Assembly: GCA_947179485.1 (NCBI GenBank)
Contig: OX359245.1
Location: forward strand, 36,877,067 to 36,941,066
DNA length: 64,000 nucleotides
Direction: 5' to 3'
Origin: Allacma fusca
Lineage: Eukaryota > Arthropoda > Collembola > Symphypleona > Sminthuridae
The notes under the pieces are model-generated. The model was not told where the DNA came from and ran no database searches. It worked only from the letters and a program-made list of their open reading frames with translations. The first letter of the stretch is position 1. Each line of letters opens with the position of its first letter. A program made the position numbers and the translations under genes. This document shows, piece after piece, positions 11,595 through 22,185 of the stretch.

Positions 11595-11642
11595 GTAATG
11601 TACACCCAACCGGGATAATAAGGGCCCATATCCACTCAATCA
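11595..11642 (+). promoter_or_regulatory. Conserved upstream element of IRL4
   Basis: TTTGAACAGTAATGTACACC is followed by a diverged version of the shared block ending in CTCAATCAG. It lies about 250-280 bp before the ATG of IRL4. It is kept although the gene is dead. Confidence 0.4.
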
Positions 11643-11874
11643 GTATACACTAAGAAAAATTGTAACTAAAATGTGAAATAAGCAAATATCGGGAAACCGA
11701 GCTTACGTGCATTCGTTCTTAAATAAATGCACCTGTGCAATTTGATTTGCAATTGTTAGCAGTCGAATTTGCATGTAGACGCTTACTCTTGCAACTGCAC
11801 CAAAATTGTAGCTTTGCAAAAATACGTTTTTACTACAAAAACTTATTTTTTTGAAATTAACCGTGCCTCTCAAA

Positions 11875-13351
11875 ATGTATAATTCGAAACGTTTCCCAAC
11901 AATTGTACTGTTTTTCATTCTCTGAATTATCTGAATTAGCACTTTCTAACACAGCCAGTGAAAACGTCAATCTGAATCCAATTTTATCAAAACTGGACGA
12001 TTGCATCATTATTTTTATTCAAATAACGTATCCAATTGACTATAGTAAACTCAAAACCCCTTTCTTACCAAGTGTATTTCCAGTTGATAAAATATTTTCG
12101 AAGACAAAATTGAAGCATGGGCCTTCATTCTACGATATTCCAGAAAACAGTCGTTCCTTCAAAGAAAGACATTAGGGCTGCATTTCCCAATTTTTACTTG
12201 TAGAAAAACATCTGACCTTTGATGACATTAGAAACGTGATAAAATCAATCGGGCGTGACTGTATGAAATTTGCAAACTTTGAGAAAAAAATTATTATTTT
12301 AATTGTTGGAACTTCCGGAAAGCATTGGTTATCGAACAAATTCAGGGTAATAGTGCAAAATGTTGATAACAAACCGCACTTTGTCCCGGCATTTATATTG
12401 TATACTGGTTCTAACAAAGACAGAAGTAAACTTCAAGGGTATCTGACACATCACAAACGGAAATACAATTTCAAAAGTCCGGCAAGAAACTGTCAGCGAA
12501 CTTTCTAAATGGAGATCTCAGCAACGTGAGCGTGATGATCTAATACTCTCCTGGAGCTGTCATTACGATAGAACACTTCATTTTAAGTCGCTTTCGGCAA
12601 CTACATTTGGCTATGAACAGTTCTCCGTTTCCTATACAACGGGTACGGGCTATGTTAAGTTTTGGCTTATACTCGTTTTGGGAAAAATGGGATCGGATAA
12701 TGTTCCCGAATTGTTATTCGTTTTTCCGCACGAGGGCGTCAAATGAAAACCGGGTAAGCGCGCTCTCAATGGAAAGCTCCGTGGCTTTAGTGTTGAACGT
12801 TTTCTTTTCGATATTGTTAGCTTGTGCTACAATTTTTTCAGAAAATGCAGAAACAATTCCCCCCCTTTTGCGAGGATTTGGAATCCATAATTGAGGAGAA
12901 ACAGACGTTGCCTCAAACGGTCTTGGTAGTTCCTTCTGATGAGTTCGCCTACTACTGGAGTCAAGTGAGCCATAGAATGCGAAAGAAAAAATTGAAATTT
13001 GCACACAACAGAAATTTTTTAAATGACCCACTTCTTCGAAACTCTTTAACCTTGTACATGCCAAATTTCATCAATGGAAACTTTCCTGCTTCGAAAAGGG
13101 TACGGGCTATGTTAAGTTTAGGTTTATACTCGTTCTGGGAAAAATGGGATCTGATAAGGTTTCCGAATTGTAACTCGTTTTTCCGCACGAGGGCGTCAAA
13201 TGGAAACAGGGCTAGTGCGTTATCAATGGAAAGTTCCGTAGTTCTAGCGTTGGTTGCGCTCTTTTGGAGTTTGTTAGCTTGTGCTACAATTTTTTTACTG
13301 GAAATTATTTACTATAAAGTTTTAACAGGTAAATGCTTTGCTTATAGATAA
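11875..13351 (+). pseudogene. IRL4: rearranged IR-like pseudogene with a duplicated C-terminus
   Basis: It opens at the family ATG (11875), but a frameshift in the signal peptide gives a TGA within 17 codons. A TAG follows at 12173-12175. Near 12492 roughly 240 bases are missing between two ectodomain segments. Near 12640 the sequence jumps from just before M1 to the RVRAMLS motif close to the C-terminus, losing M1, pore and M2. After M3 (12644-12838) it jumps back to the middle of the second extracellular lobe, repeats RVRAMLS and M3, and ends at 13351. The C-terminal 65 codons are thus present twice, the first copy like IRL3 and the second like IRL1. This looks like unequal recombination between paralogues. 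Confidence 0.9.
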
Positions 13352-14107
13352 ATTTAGTGATATATTTAAAAAAGATAAATTTGTTTCAGGGCATGTGCTA
13401 TTTTAAATAATACTAGTTTATTTGTTAGAAACTGTGAGTAATAAATTGAATTTTCCGTTTATTTATAATAAAAATTATACATGTGAAAAATACGTGCAAT
13501 TTTTGAGCATCATTATATGGAACCTGAACGAGATTAAAAATTTCAAATCGTTGTTGTTATTACTGTCTGATAACATTTGCAAGTTTAGTGGAAAGTTGAT
13601 CGCTACTTGAAATCTATTGAAAGTTTTTATTCAAAAAACCTAGGGGAAAAATTGCCCATTTTACCGATATTACATGGGTACTTGTGTACTTCATGTTGAT
13701 ACAATGATGCTGTCTTGAAAAATGTATGTGTAAAACTCTGAAAGACCATTCCTGATTTGTCCACAATGAATGAGTGGATTTTGAATTAGAGGGTAATATC
13801 GTTCTGATATTTATTAATCTAGTATTTCTGCGGGTGGAAAGGTTGAGAATAACAGAACTTACAATTACAATAATTATATTTGATAATGCAAGTTCCAGTA
13901 ATACCGTAACTGGTACATGGTAAAATGTGTCAACTAAATTATGTAAATATTCCAAGTTAAACTTGCAATGAGTTCAGAAGTTACTTGCAGTTGGCAAGGC
14001 AATTGCAAAAACGTTTGAACATAATTGCACCGATAAGTACAATTGCAAGTGCAATTGCGATTTGTAATTGCAACTTAACTGATGTACAGCGTAAATCGAC
14101 GGCGTTG
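13352..14107. repeat. Duplicated 3' flank, copy 2 (pairs with 2911-3690)
   Basis: It shares long stretches with the DNA downstream of IRL1, including TATATGGAACCTGAACGAG near 13516 and ACTTGCAGTTGGCAAGGC near 13982. Similarity ends at about 14107 after TAAATCGACGGCGTTG. The next base pairs begin a palindrome, so the module was interrupted or recombined at this point. Confidence 0.75.
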
Positions 14108-14127
14108 AAATCGCTGAAAGTTGGTGC

Positions 14128-14281
14128 AAATACATTCAGTAAATTGAAAGTGTTCGAAGATCCAGTATATAGAGTTATCAAATTACGGTTCCTAGATTTC
14201 GAAATCATAGAAATCCTAATTTTGTTAACTCTATATACAGGATACTTATGTTCAAACACTTTGAATTTACCGAATGTATTT
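14128..14281. repeat. Long imperfect palindrome (arms about 72-78 bp)
   Basis: The left arm (AAATACATTCAGTAAATTG at 14128, through TATATAGAGTTA near 14166) is the reverse complement, with some mismatches, of the right arm (TAACTCTATATA near 14226 through GAATGTATTT at 14281). The arms almost touch, so the whole can fold into one hairpin. This explains why both strands carry overlapping open frames here. It resembles a foldback or MITE-like insertion; no target duplication was found. Confidence 0.75.
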
Positions 14282-14562
14282 GAGCTGGCTTTTAGTTATT
14301 GTCTCAAGAGAAAAAAACACGAGAGATGAATATATTACTACATTTTTGGCTTTTGTTGAGTACATGAACAATAAAACTGCATTAATGACATAGATAATTT
14401 TATACTTGAAAATCAAATGTTCTTCAAATACATCAAAAAATAATCATTCGTGTTACATCTATTTGACACTTTTGTTTTTATCAAAAGCATTTCAGGTTTA
14501 TTTTCTTAATTTTTAACCAATTAACCCTCCGCTTTTTTACTTTCTTTTTTCTTGTTTAACAG

Positions 14563-16240
14563 TTGACCCCATGTCGTCAGCTGCTCTAGCAGATGACTTA
14601 TTCGCAAGCATGACCAGTAGTACTACTCTCCTTGATTTGGAGAAGTACATGGTTAAATGCACGTCCAAGAGAGTTCAAGCGTCTCTTGTCGACGACCCGA
14701 CCTTAAACTTGGGTCCTTTTACCAGTTCATCTTTTGCGTCCCCCTTAATCCGTTTGACATAGAAACTCCTTTGAAGTTTACTAAGTCTCGGACATTTGGG
14801 CATCAGCGTCCTGTAGTTGTGAATTTTCCGTCCAACTACATTTCTGCATCTCACTTCAACGAGATGCGTAAGTTTTTTCATTACTTACATTCAACTCTAG
14901 AATAATCTTGTTCTTTTATGTAGTAATATTTCGATTTCTTTTAGTTCTTCCCGAACTGGATTTCATTATCCACGGAGAAAATGGTCGAGCAAATAAGCTC
15001 CACATTGTCTATGGGATAGGATAAGAAAATGTCGAAACCTTGAAACAATTAAAAGTTTCAATGCGTTTCGTGGAAGAATCATTGGCTACTTCTACTACTA
15101 TTACGAGCGGAAAATCCAAATCCACTTCTACGAGTACTACGAGTACCGTAGACGACCTTTCAGACAATGAGTCTGAAGAGGAGGAGGATTCAGAGACCAC
15201 CACACCAGGATGCGAAGCGTGGATGATGTCCAAGCGCTTCCTGCTTACCCTCCGAGCATTGTATATGCTGAAAATAAAAATTTATATTTTATTACAAGAG
15301 GTCGGGCAAGTTCTGATTACCAGAGCTTCCTGCTGTAAGACCACTCTTGGTCTTACCAGATCAACAAGTTATGGAATGAGCTTCTATGACTGTGTAATTC
15401 TTTTATAGTTATTTTCTAGCTATTTGCATGGTTGTTTTTACCGAATCCGATAAATACAATTTTTATTTTTACTATCTTAGAGCATGACCATCGCAGAGAG
15501 ATGGGTGCCAAAGTGTCGACGTCCGATACCGGATTCCGGCGACACACTTGTTCGTGTTCACGGACAAGAGTTAGGCAACATTCTCTCCCATGAGGAATTT
15601 TCCACAGCTTCTGCACACTTGTCCCTTGTTCAGCGTGAGGGATTTGAAGTTGCAGATCCCATACTTCTGCTTAAAACCAGTGGGACTCATAATGTGAGTA
15701 TTAATCTCTTTCCCCCACCTAGACTAATATAGCATTCCTCTATTTCAATACAATGTTTATTTTAAGGACTCGGACGATCTTCCCGGTCCTGATGCAGGTA
15801 GTGCAACGCACAATGTGTACTATAGGACAATCGGAGCCTATAGAGATGAGGATGCGTACGAGACTGGCATTATAGAAATGCCGACATCTCGTACGTATTC
15901 CGTTGTCAGTGGTATTGCTTGCAACTCGAAAGATCCAAGCAATCCTCAAAAAACTGTGGATGCTCCTGACAGCGGCAGCCAGCATTCTTCCAAGCATTCT
16001 GGTGTACAAAAGCTTAGCAAAACTGCTAAGAGAAAAGCCGAGAGAGAACGAGCTAAGCAACGATCAAAAGCTGGCTCGGAGTATGCTTCCGGCGTAGCGC
16101 ACCGGAGCAAAACTCAGAAGAGAAATGCCCAGAGACGAGCGAAAAGATCTCAGCAAGGATCAAAAGCCGGGCCCGTGCTGAGCGATTCGACACATTCCGA
16201 GATTCCGGCTTGTTCATCAGTCTATTCCCAAAAGGAATGA
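14563..16240 (+). CDS. Unrecognised spliced gene, apparently four exons, possibly degenerate
   Basis: I do not recognise the protein. Introns are well supported: an acceptor after a pyrimidine tract at 14561-14562; introns 14868-14944 (GTAAGT..TTAG), 15334-15480 (GTAAGA..TTAG) and 15694-15766 (GTGAGT..TAAG). The three joins keep one reading frame through to TGA at 16240. The first in-frame ATG is 14571. The product has an acidic Ser/Thr-rich part (DNESEEEEDSE near 15165) and a basic C-terminal part with a twice-repeated pattern of KR-rich segments each ending in GSKAG or RSKAG. Two defects are visible: a one-base frame change near 14735 in exon 1 and an in-frame TAA at 15022-15024 in exon 2. 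So it is either a decaying gene or a gene whose true start lies in exon 3 (ATG 15484). It has no counterpart between IRL1 and IRL2. Confidence 0.5.
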
Positions 16241-16440
16241 TCAAATGGTAGCGGCATTTGTGATGGTTTGCATGTATGTCATGTTTTTAAACGTTTCTTA
16301 TTGTTTTTGTTTACAATTTCAGCTCAAGAAAAAAAAGGAAGGAGATTCAAGACTACATTTTAAACAAGAATTTGAGATTCAATTTTACAAACGTTTTTCT
16401 TTTATAGAAGTATTTTTACACATTTACAATTTACACTCAC
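16241..16440. other. 3' side of the spliced gene
   Basis: AT-rich DNA after the TGA at 16240, with runs such as AAAAAAAAGGAAGGAG near 16330. No gene is recognised. Confidence 0.4.
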
Positions 16441-16637
16441 AAACGATATTTCATGTGGATACATATTCCGTCTAAACTCATGAATGATATTTCATATGTG
16501 TACATGTTTTCTACTTTATTTTGTTTACTCTCAAATGATATTACATGTGTATACGTATTCTGGAATGATATTTTATGTGTACATGTTTTCAGTTTTGTTT
16601 TGTTTACTAATGATACTTCATGTGTATACGTATTCCA
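16441..16637. repeat. Tandem repeat of ATGATATTWCATGTGTAYAC-type units
   Basis: About five variants of AATGATATTTCATGTGTACA occur here, separated by spacers. Two longer spacers share TTTTGTTTACT, giving a compound period of roughly 85-100 bp. The open frames at 16453-16845 and 16484-16672 come from the repeat (recurring YVYMFS-like peptides) and are not genes. Confidence 0.7.
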
Positions 16638-16822
16638 AGCTTGCGAGTTGCACCCGCTTTTTATTTCAATAAATCAACTGTATAAACTAATGCTCAATGC
16701 GATACTTCAAAGCACCCTGCGCACAGTTAATGCCATATGTATACACACGCAGGCGTCCGCCCGCACATTTCCCTTCAAACTCCAAGTGCTCCCTCCAATC
16801 CCTCAACACAGGACCCTTAATA

Positions 16823-16926
16823 CACGTTACGTACAAAATCGATAAATCGATCGCTAATCAATACATTATTGATTTTAGACCGATATATTGATTAGCGATC
16901 GATTTATCGATTTTGTATGTAACGTG
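16823..16926. repeat. Near-perfect 40-bp inverted repeat with 24-bp loop
   Basis: The left arm 16823-16862 begins CACGTTACGTACAAAATCG; the right arm 16887-16926 ends GTATGTAACGTG. The arms are reverse complements except for one base. The arms also contain the self-complementary ATCGATCGCT-like core. TTAA occurs just outside both arms (16817-16820 and 16928-16931). It could be a tiny foldback element or a site that extrudes a cruciform. It lies directly beside the hAT-like element at 16944. Confidence 0.8.
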
Positions 16927-16943
16927 CTTAAATATTACTACTC

Positions 16944-17431
16944 CAGTGTTTCTGAACGGAACCAAAACATGGACTCGAAACGACTCGTTTTGCCGAACCG
17001 AAAAAATCCCAATTCTGTTCCCAAAACCGGAACCGATATTTTCGAGTCCGGGACATTTTTGCCTACCCGGAACGGATCCGAAAAATAAAAGCGGTTCCCG
17101 AACGGGTTCCGGTTCCTTTCCGAACAGACATAAAATGTATATGATTCATTTTTATGGAAGCCAAAATTGTATCACCTTTTCAAATGATAGTTGACAAATT
17201 CTGGCCAAATGCAAGTTTCGCGTTTTCATCCAAAACGGCAGCTTTAACAAATTATTCCCGAAAAATTTCGGTTTTGATTTTTGTACCCGAAACCGGACCG
17301 AAATTTGACGGTTCATAAACCGATGACCCGAAACCGGACCGAAATGTAACGGTTCTCTAAAACGCTGACCCGAAACCGTACCGGAACCGAACCGGAACCT
17401 TGGGAATTCCCGATACTGAACAGAAACACTA
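16944..17431. mobile_element. hAT-like non-autonomous element filled with CCGAACCGGAACC words (island B)
   Basis: The left end CAGTGTTTCTG (16944) is matched in inverted orientation by CAGAAACACT at 17421-17430. CAGTGTTTCT is a terminal sequence typical of hAT elements. The interior is a dense mix of CCGAACCGGAACC-type words and their reverse complements, with a short AT-rich centre near 17130-17250. An 8-bp target duplication is not evident, so the outer ends may be mutated. Open frames inside are by-products. Confidence 0.55.
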
Positions 17432-18160
17432 GAACAACCCAAGGATGCAAATATTTGACTTCTCTACCTTTTAGTAATGTCTTACAGATTTTTCAAAATA
17501 AGTTCCATGCTTGTAGTTCAAAATCATGCAGCGGTCAGGAAGGTGAATACTTTTTCTATTTTTCTTACAGGTTTGCTCTTCTATTTTACACTTGTTTTGA
17601 AATGACGTAAATTTAGAAAACGCTTGATTTTCTCATCTGTCTTAACTTTTCCACCTTTATTAGCCTATTAACCTGTTTGGTAATTGTAAGGCCATGCAAT
17701 TTTACAAATACAGTAGAGTATTTTACTTTTGAAAATTTAATAACGAGCTAAACCCTTAGAAGCAATCGTTTAGCCAAAATACCGTGACAAAATTTTAGAA
17801 GCAAGTTAAGAATATACGGAAGTGCAATATTTATTTTGCCTGTACTCATATGCTGACTATATGATGATGGAAATGTTCCACAACTTGTAATTACTTAGTG
17901 CAAGTGTGGCATACAAAAAGACGTGTTAATATGTAGTAATTCAATTTGCTTTAAACATCTTCGCCCATTCTATTCCATTTTTTATAAATTTTTAAACACT
18001 TCTGTGTTTAATATTTTGATGGACCTGCAAGTTAATTTTATTTCTAATCAAAAACGCTTCTAGTTTTCCTACTCTGAAAATATTATCAAATACCGCTCTT
18101 GCCAGTCAAAATTACACACTAAGGTGTTATACATTATTAAATAACGTACTGTGCATTACA
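17432..18160. other. Gene-free AT-rich DNA
   Basis: I see no gene, RNA or clear repeat. It is absent from the equivalent place between IRL1 and IRL2. Confidence 0.5.
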
Positions 18161-18182
18161 TTTAACCAAATCTATATACAGT

Positions 18183-18376
18183 ACTCGGATACGAGTACGG
18201 GTACGACACTGAGATACCCGAGCATCGGTACAATTTTCGGGTACAGATACATGATTTTAGATTGCATTGCTGGTACGGGTATGAAAAATTTGTACACGGA
18301 TACTCAGGCATGGGTACGGGTATAGATATCTGATATTGCAATACCCGGTCCTCGGGTACTGATACGGGTAAGGGTC
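18183..18376. repeat. Word-repeat island A, second copy
   Basis: Composed of GGGTACGGGTA-like words with interspersed ATACCCG. Its right part and the following 450 bp are closely similar to 4615-5375. It marks the point where similarity between the two modules resumes upstream of IRL5. Confidence 0.7.
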
Positions 18377-18719
18377 TTTTCCTTCTCGAAGGGGACTTTT
18401 TATCCGTATCACCTTGACCACAGAAGATTTCCCGTCGTTCTAGGTTTTCGCATGGTTTACTATCCATTTAGTAATTGGTACACATTTCTTTGACCTTGAG
18501 CATTTATTGTCTGCACAAAGCAAATACCAAGGCATTGGAAATCCACAACACCCTTGTCCTTACCACTTAAAATGCAACAATTACAAAATGAATACGACTG
18601 AACTCACCGACGTGATGTAAGAATTACTATTTAGAACATGAACGAAATATTTGCAAAATACTCATAAAAGCTTTTAAAATCATCTCTCGTAAAACTTACT
18701 TGCTTTAGTTTATTTGAAT

Positions 18720-18762
18720 AGGAATGTACACCCTATCAACATGATCAGAGCCTTTTTCTAGT
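18720..18762 (+). promoter_or_regulatory. Conserved upstream element of IRL5
   Basis: AGGAATGTACACCC followed by a GAGCCTTTTTCTAGTCAATC block, as before IRL2, about 210-250 bp before the ATG at 18970. The spacing is shorter than in IRL2 because about 55 bp between element and ATG are missing here. Confidence 0.5.
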
Positions 18763-18969
18763 CAATCATGTGAACAATTCGAGAAAATGTAACCAAAGTG
18801 CGAAATAAGAAAATATTGGACAAACTATCATAAGTGAATTCGTGTTTAAATACTTGCATAACTTTATCATTACGACGGCACCAGGTTGTAATTGAAACCT
18901 TCCAAAAGACTTTTTAACTACAAAAATATAATTAATTAACTGATTTTTAAATTAGTGAAGGCTCCAAAA

Positions 18970-21021
18970 ATGTACAGTATTTACCCAGGAATTTTATTGG
19001 TTTTCGTTCTGGGACTATCTGAATCAGGCATTTCTAATACCACTAGTGAATACATCAACCTGAATCCAATTATTTCAAAACTGGATAATTGCATCATTAT
19101 TTTTATTCAAATAACACATCCGATTGACTACAGTAAACTCAAAACCCCTTTCGCACTAAGCGTATTTCCCGTTGATGAAACATTTTCGAAGAAGAAATTG
19201 AAGCATGGACCCTCATTCTACGATATTCCAGAAAACATTCGTTCCTTCAAAGAAAGACATTTACGCTGCATTGCCCACTTTGTACTTGTGGAAAAACATC
19301 GGACCTTTGAGGACATTGGGAACGCGATCAGATCATTCGGGAAAGATTACGTCAAAGTGTTAAACTTTGCGAAAGGAATAAATTTCCCGGATCAGTTGAT
19401 ACGAAGCAACGTCAAAATATCAAAAATTGTCGTTTTCATTGTTGGAGCTTCTGGAGAGCATTGGTTATCCCACGAAATCTTCTTAGAACTGGAACATTTT
19501 GGTAACATACCACACTTTATCCCGGCAATTACAATATATCCTGCCTATAACAATGGCAGTGGTAAATTTCAAGGGAATGTGAAATATCTCAAACTGAAAT
19601 ACGACTTCGAATGCCAGGCAAGAAACTGCCTGCGTAGAATGTTTTCTTTGTTAAACCAATTCACAAATAATGGGAAAGACGCTTTATTGGGCAGAATATC
19701 TGGATCAGATTATGCTTCGCTTGGCCCATGCCAATTTAATGGTAGCCCACTCCTCCGCATCAACCCCTGTAGGCTATTAGACACTGCATCGAATTTTTTA
19801 AATGGGGATCTCAGCAACGTGAGCACGATGGTCTCCTACTCTCCTGGAGCTGTTGTTACGGCCCCAGGAAAGTTTCATTTAAAATTACTTCAATCATCTA
19901 TATTAGGATATGAGGAGTTACCTGTTTCCCGCACACTCGCCAAAAATTTTATAACCTCTGACGGCACATTTGTAGTGACCATTGAGATGGCCTTGTACAC
20001 CAATCCTTTTGACCGCGCAAGTTGGCTCTGCATCGGCCTTTCCATTTTGATTGCAGCGCTCTTCGTATCAACAAAATTGTTTTTTTCAAGGTCATCCGAG
20101 TATAGACAACATTTCACTGTGTCCTTCACATGGCTGGTTGCATCGTTGCTGGACCAAAGTGTATTGCTAACCAACGTGAAATCCAAGTCAAACTTCTGGA
20201 GAATGTTTTTAGCAGTTTGGTTCCTGTCCGTAATAGTTCTCTCAAATGGATACAAGGCATTTATGAAAACGGATATCATTCAAGGAAATGAGTTTCGGAC
20301 CAAATGGAAGAATTTGGATGAGCTACAAAACTTCACTTTATATTATCCAACAGGGGATATTTTCCTGGAAAATGAAAAGTTTCAAACATGTACAAAAAAC
20401 CGTAATGAAGGAAATATCTGTGGGCGAAGCTGCTATTTGGGGTCTGCTTTCAATTGCTTCGATAAAAGAGGAAGATTGTTTGTGGATCATGAGTCGTCAA
20501 AACCTATCATTCCGCAACAATTTTCCTCATTTTGTGACGAAGACTTGGGTTCCATTATTGAAGAAAAATTGACAATGCCTAGAACTGCTTTAGTTTTCCC
20601 TTCAGAGGAGTTCGATTATTACTGGAATCAAGTGAGTCAAAGGATGGGAAAGAAAAAATTGAAATTTGCGCACAATAGAAGAAATTTAAATGACCCACTT
20701 CTTCGGAACTTTGTATCATTGTACATGCCAATCTCCACCACAGGGAACTTTTCCCCTTCTAAAAGGGTAAGGGCTATGCTAAGCTCCGGCTTATACTCGT
20801 TCTGGGAAAAATGGGACCTGATAAGGTTTCCGAATTGTTACTCATTTTTCCGCACGAGGGCGTCAAATGCAAACGGGGCAAGCGCGTTGTCAATGGATAG
20901 CTCGGTGGTTCTGGCTTTAATTGCGTTCGTTTGGAGCTCGTTAATTTGTGCTGTAATTTTTGTAGCGGAAATGATTTCTGTAAATTGTTATCGGTCAGTT
21001 AAATACTTTGCTTGTATCTAA
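18970..21021 (+). CDS. IRL5: divergent ionotropic-receptor-like protein, 683 aa
   Basis: Single uninterrupted frame from the family ATG (18970; an upstream in-frame GTG at 18955 was rejected). It is a close paralogue of IRL2, with the same signal peptide, NLNPIISKL ectodomain, NPFDRASW entry to M1, pore loop, M2 and M3. The cysteine loop reads C-x9-C-x3-C-x7-C. The last 14 residues differ from IRL2: one base is missing after the codon for EMIS, so the tail ends in YFACI instead of KLLSVS. The change is behind M3 in the cytoplasm and probably tolerated. A putative AATAAA lies at 21141-21146. The likely role is a chemosensory channel subunit; the ligand is unknown. Confidence 0.84.
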   Translation: MYSIYPGILLVFVLGLSESGISNTTSEYINLNPIISKLDNCIIIFIQITHPIDYSKLKTPFALSVFPVDETFSKKKLKHGPSFYDIPENIRSFKERHLRCIAHFVLVEKHRTFEDIGNAIRSFGKDYVKVLNFAKGINFPDQLIRSNVKISKIVVFIVGASGEHWLSHEIFLELEHFGNIPHFIPAITIYPAYNNGSGKFQGNVKYLKLKYDFECQARNCLRRMFSLLNQFTNNGKDALLGRISGSDYASLGPCQFNGSPLLRINPCRLLDTASNFLNGDLSNVSTMVSYSPGAVVTAPGKFHLKLLQSSILGYEELPVSRTLAKNFITSDGTFVVTIEMALYTNPFDRASWLCIGLSILIAALFVSTKLFFSRSSEYRQHFTVSFTWLVASLLDQSVLLTNVKSKSNFWRMFLAVWFLSVIVLSNGYKAFMKTDIIQGNEFRTKWKNLDELQNFTLYYPTGDIFLENEKFQTCTKNRNEGNICGRSCYLGSAFNCFDKRGRLFVDHESSKPIIPQQFSSFCDEDLGSIIEEKLTMPRTALVFPSEEFDYYWNQVSQRMGKKKLKFAHNRRNLNDPLLRNFVSLYMPISTTGNFSPSKRVRAMLSSGLYSFWEKWDLIRFPNCYSFFRTRASNANGASALSMDSSVVLALIAFVWSSLICAVIFVAEMISVNCYRSVKYFACI

Positions 21022-21718
21022 ATACATAGAATGAATATTGTTACAGCAAGAATTTTGCTATTATTTGAAGTTTTATTTTACATAAGATCCGATTTTATCG
21101 CCCAGTTTTGACAAGCATAAATGTTTGAATATCTGGTTACAATAAATAAAATAGAAAAGAGTCGCTTGTATTTCAAGAACTGTACAGAAACACGAAATGG
21201 CTAACTATAAAGACGGTGTCTCAAATGAAATTATATGATGTGTTAAATAGTTAAGGCTGATTGTATTAAAGGAAAACTGACACTGTTCGGCAACTGTTTT
21301 TGTGAACGTACTTGTTGTACTCTTGTTTCGTTTATGCGTACATAAGGAAACACAAGAAATAAATGCATACCTTCTTACATAAATCCCTCTTAAACCATGT
21401 AAAAATTCCTATTTAGGTGCATAATTAGGATGTTAAAAAACGTTATGTACATGTTTACTTTTATACAACTCTAGATATAACCTGTTTATCATTTTGCCAC
21501 TATAAGAACATTCAATTACCTTGAAGATATCAAATGAGCAAATATCGGTCAAAACAATTATATTTTGGTGGTCAAATAAAGATATTTGTACGAACATATT
21601 TATAATATTTACCAATCGGATTTGCTTAAATACAGTTGCCCCAACTTTAAATACCCTTACAACGATTACAAAGACAATAACTGCAAGCTTGTCAAGAGGT
21701 TTTTTACCGTACAAATAT
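21022..21718. other. Intergenic DNA between IRL5 and IRL6
   Basis: Similar along its length to 7410-8123 (module copy 1). It includes an AATAAATAAA run at 21141. No gene is seen. Confidence 0.65.
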
Positions 21719-21734
21719 CCAATTTGCAAATTGG
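21719..21734. promoter_or_regulatory. Perfect 16-bp palindrome CCAATTTGCAAATTGG upstream of IRL6
   Basis: Identical to 8124-8139 and in the same position relative to the following gene. See that entry for interpretation. Confidence 0.35.
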
Positions 21735-21877
21735 TGAGGTTCGTGAAAATATATTGCTCACAAATTTGTCACAAAATTTTTTTTTTTCACTTCTGGTCTA
21801 TTCAGAAATCGACATTTGTTATGGAACCAGTGAAAGAGCTTCTAAGACATTTTTATATATTTCATTTGCATTATTTT

Positions 21878-21915
21878 GAACAGCAATACACACTCACCGA
21901 GCACTATGAGTGCCC
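21878..21915 (+). promoter_or_regulatory. Conserved upstream element of IRL6
   Basis: TTTTGAACAGCAATACACAC then CGAGCACTATGAGTGCCC, about 290 bp before the ATG. Counterpart of 8278-8320. Confidence 0.45.
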
Positions 21916-22185
21916 TTATATTGTCAATTTCTTATTCGCTTGAAAACATTTTAACTACTTCGAAAGTACAAATATCCAAATATCAAACAACTCTTTCTAA
22001 CAATGTGTTTGAATAAACATAGTTTACAATTTTATCAATAAATTTGAGAAGTCGAGTTTACCAATAAGCAGTTTCCTGAATTAAGATACCCGTCCAACTT
22101 CCACAGAAATTGTATTTATAAGTTTGTAAAGGTTTTTTCCTTAGCAGAAGCCAAACTGACTTTCAAAAGGGACAAGGTCCTGAAA

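Noticed and set aside
13981-14329. Overlapping open frames of 92 and 114 codons on both strands
   Set aside because: They lie in the long palindrome, which produces near-mirror peptides; no domain and no start context.
16453-16845. A 130-codon hydrophobic open frame
   Set aside because: It is translated tandem repeat (recurrent YVYVF-type peptides) and runs into unrelated DNA.
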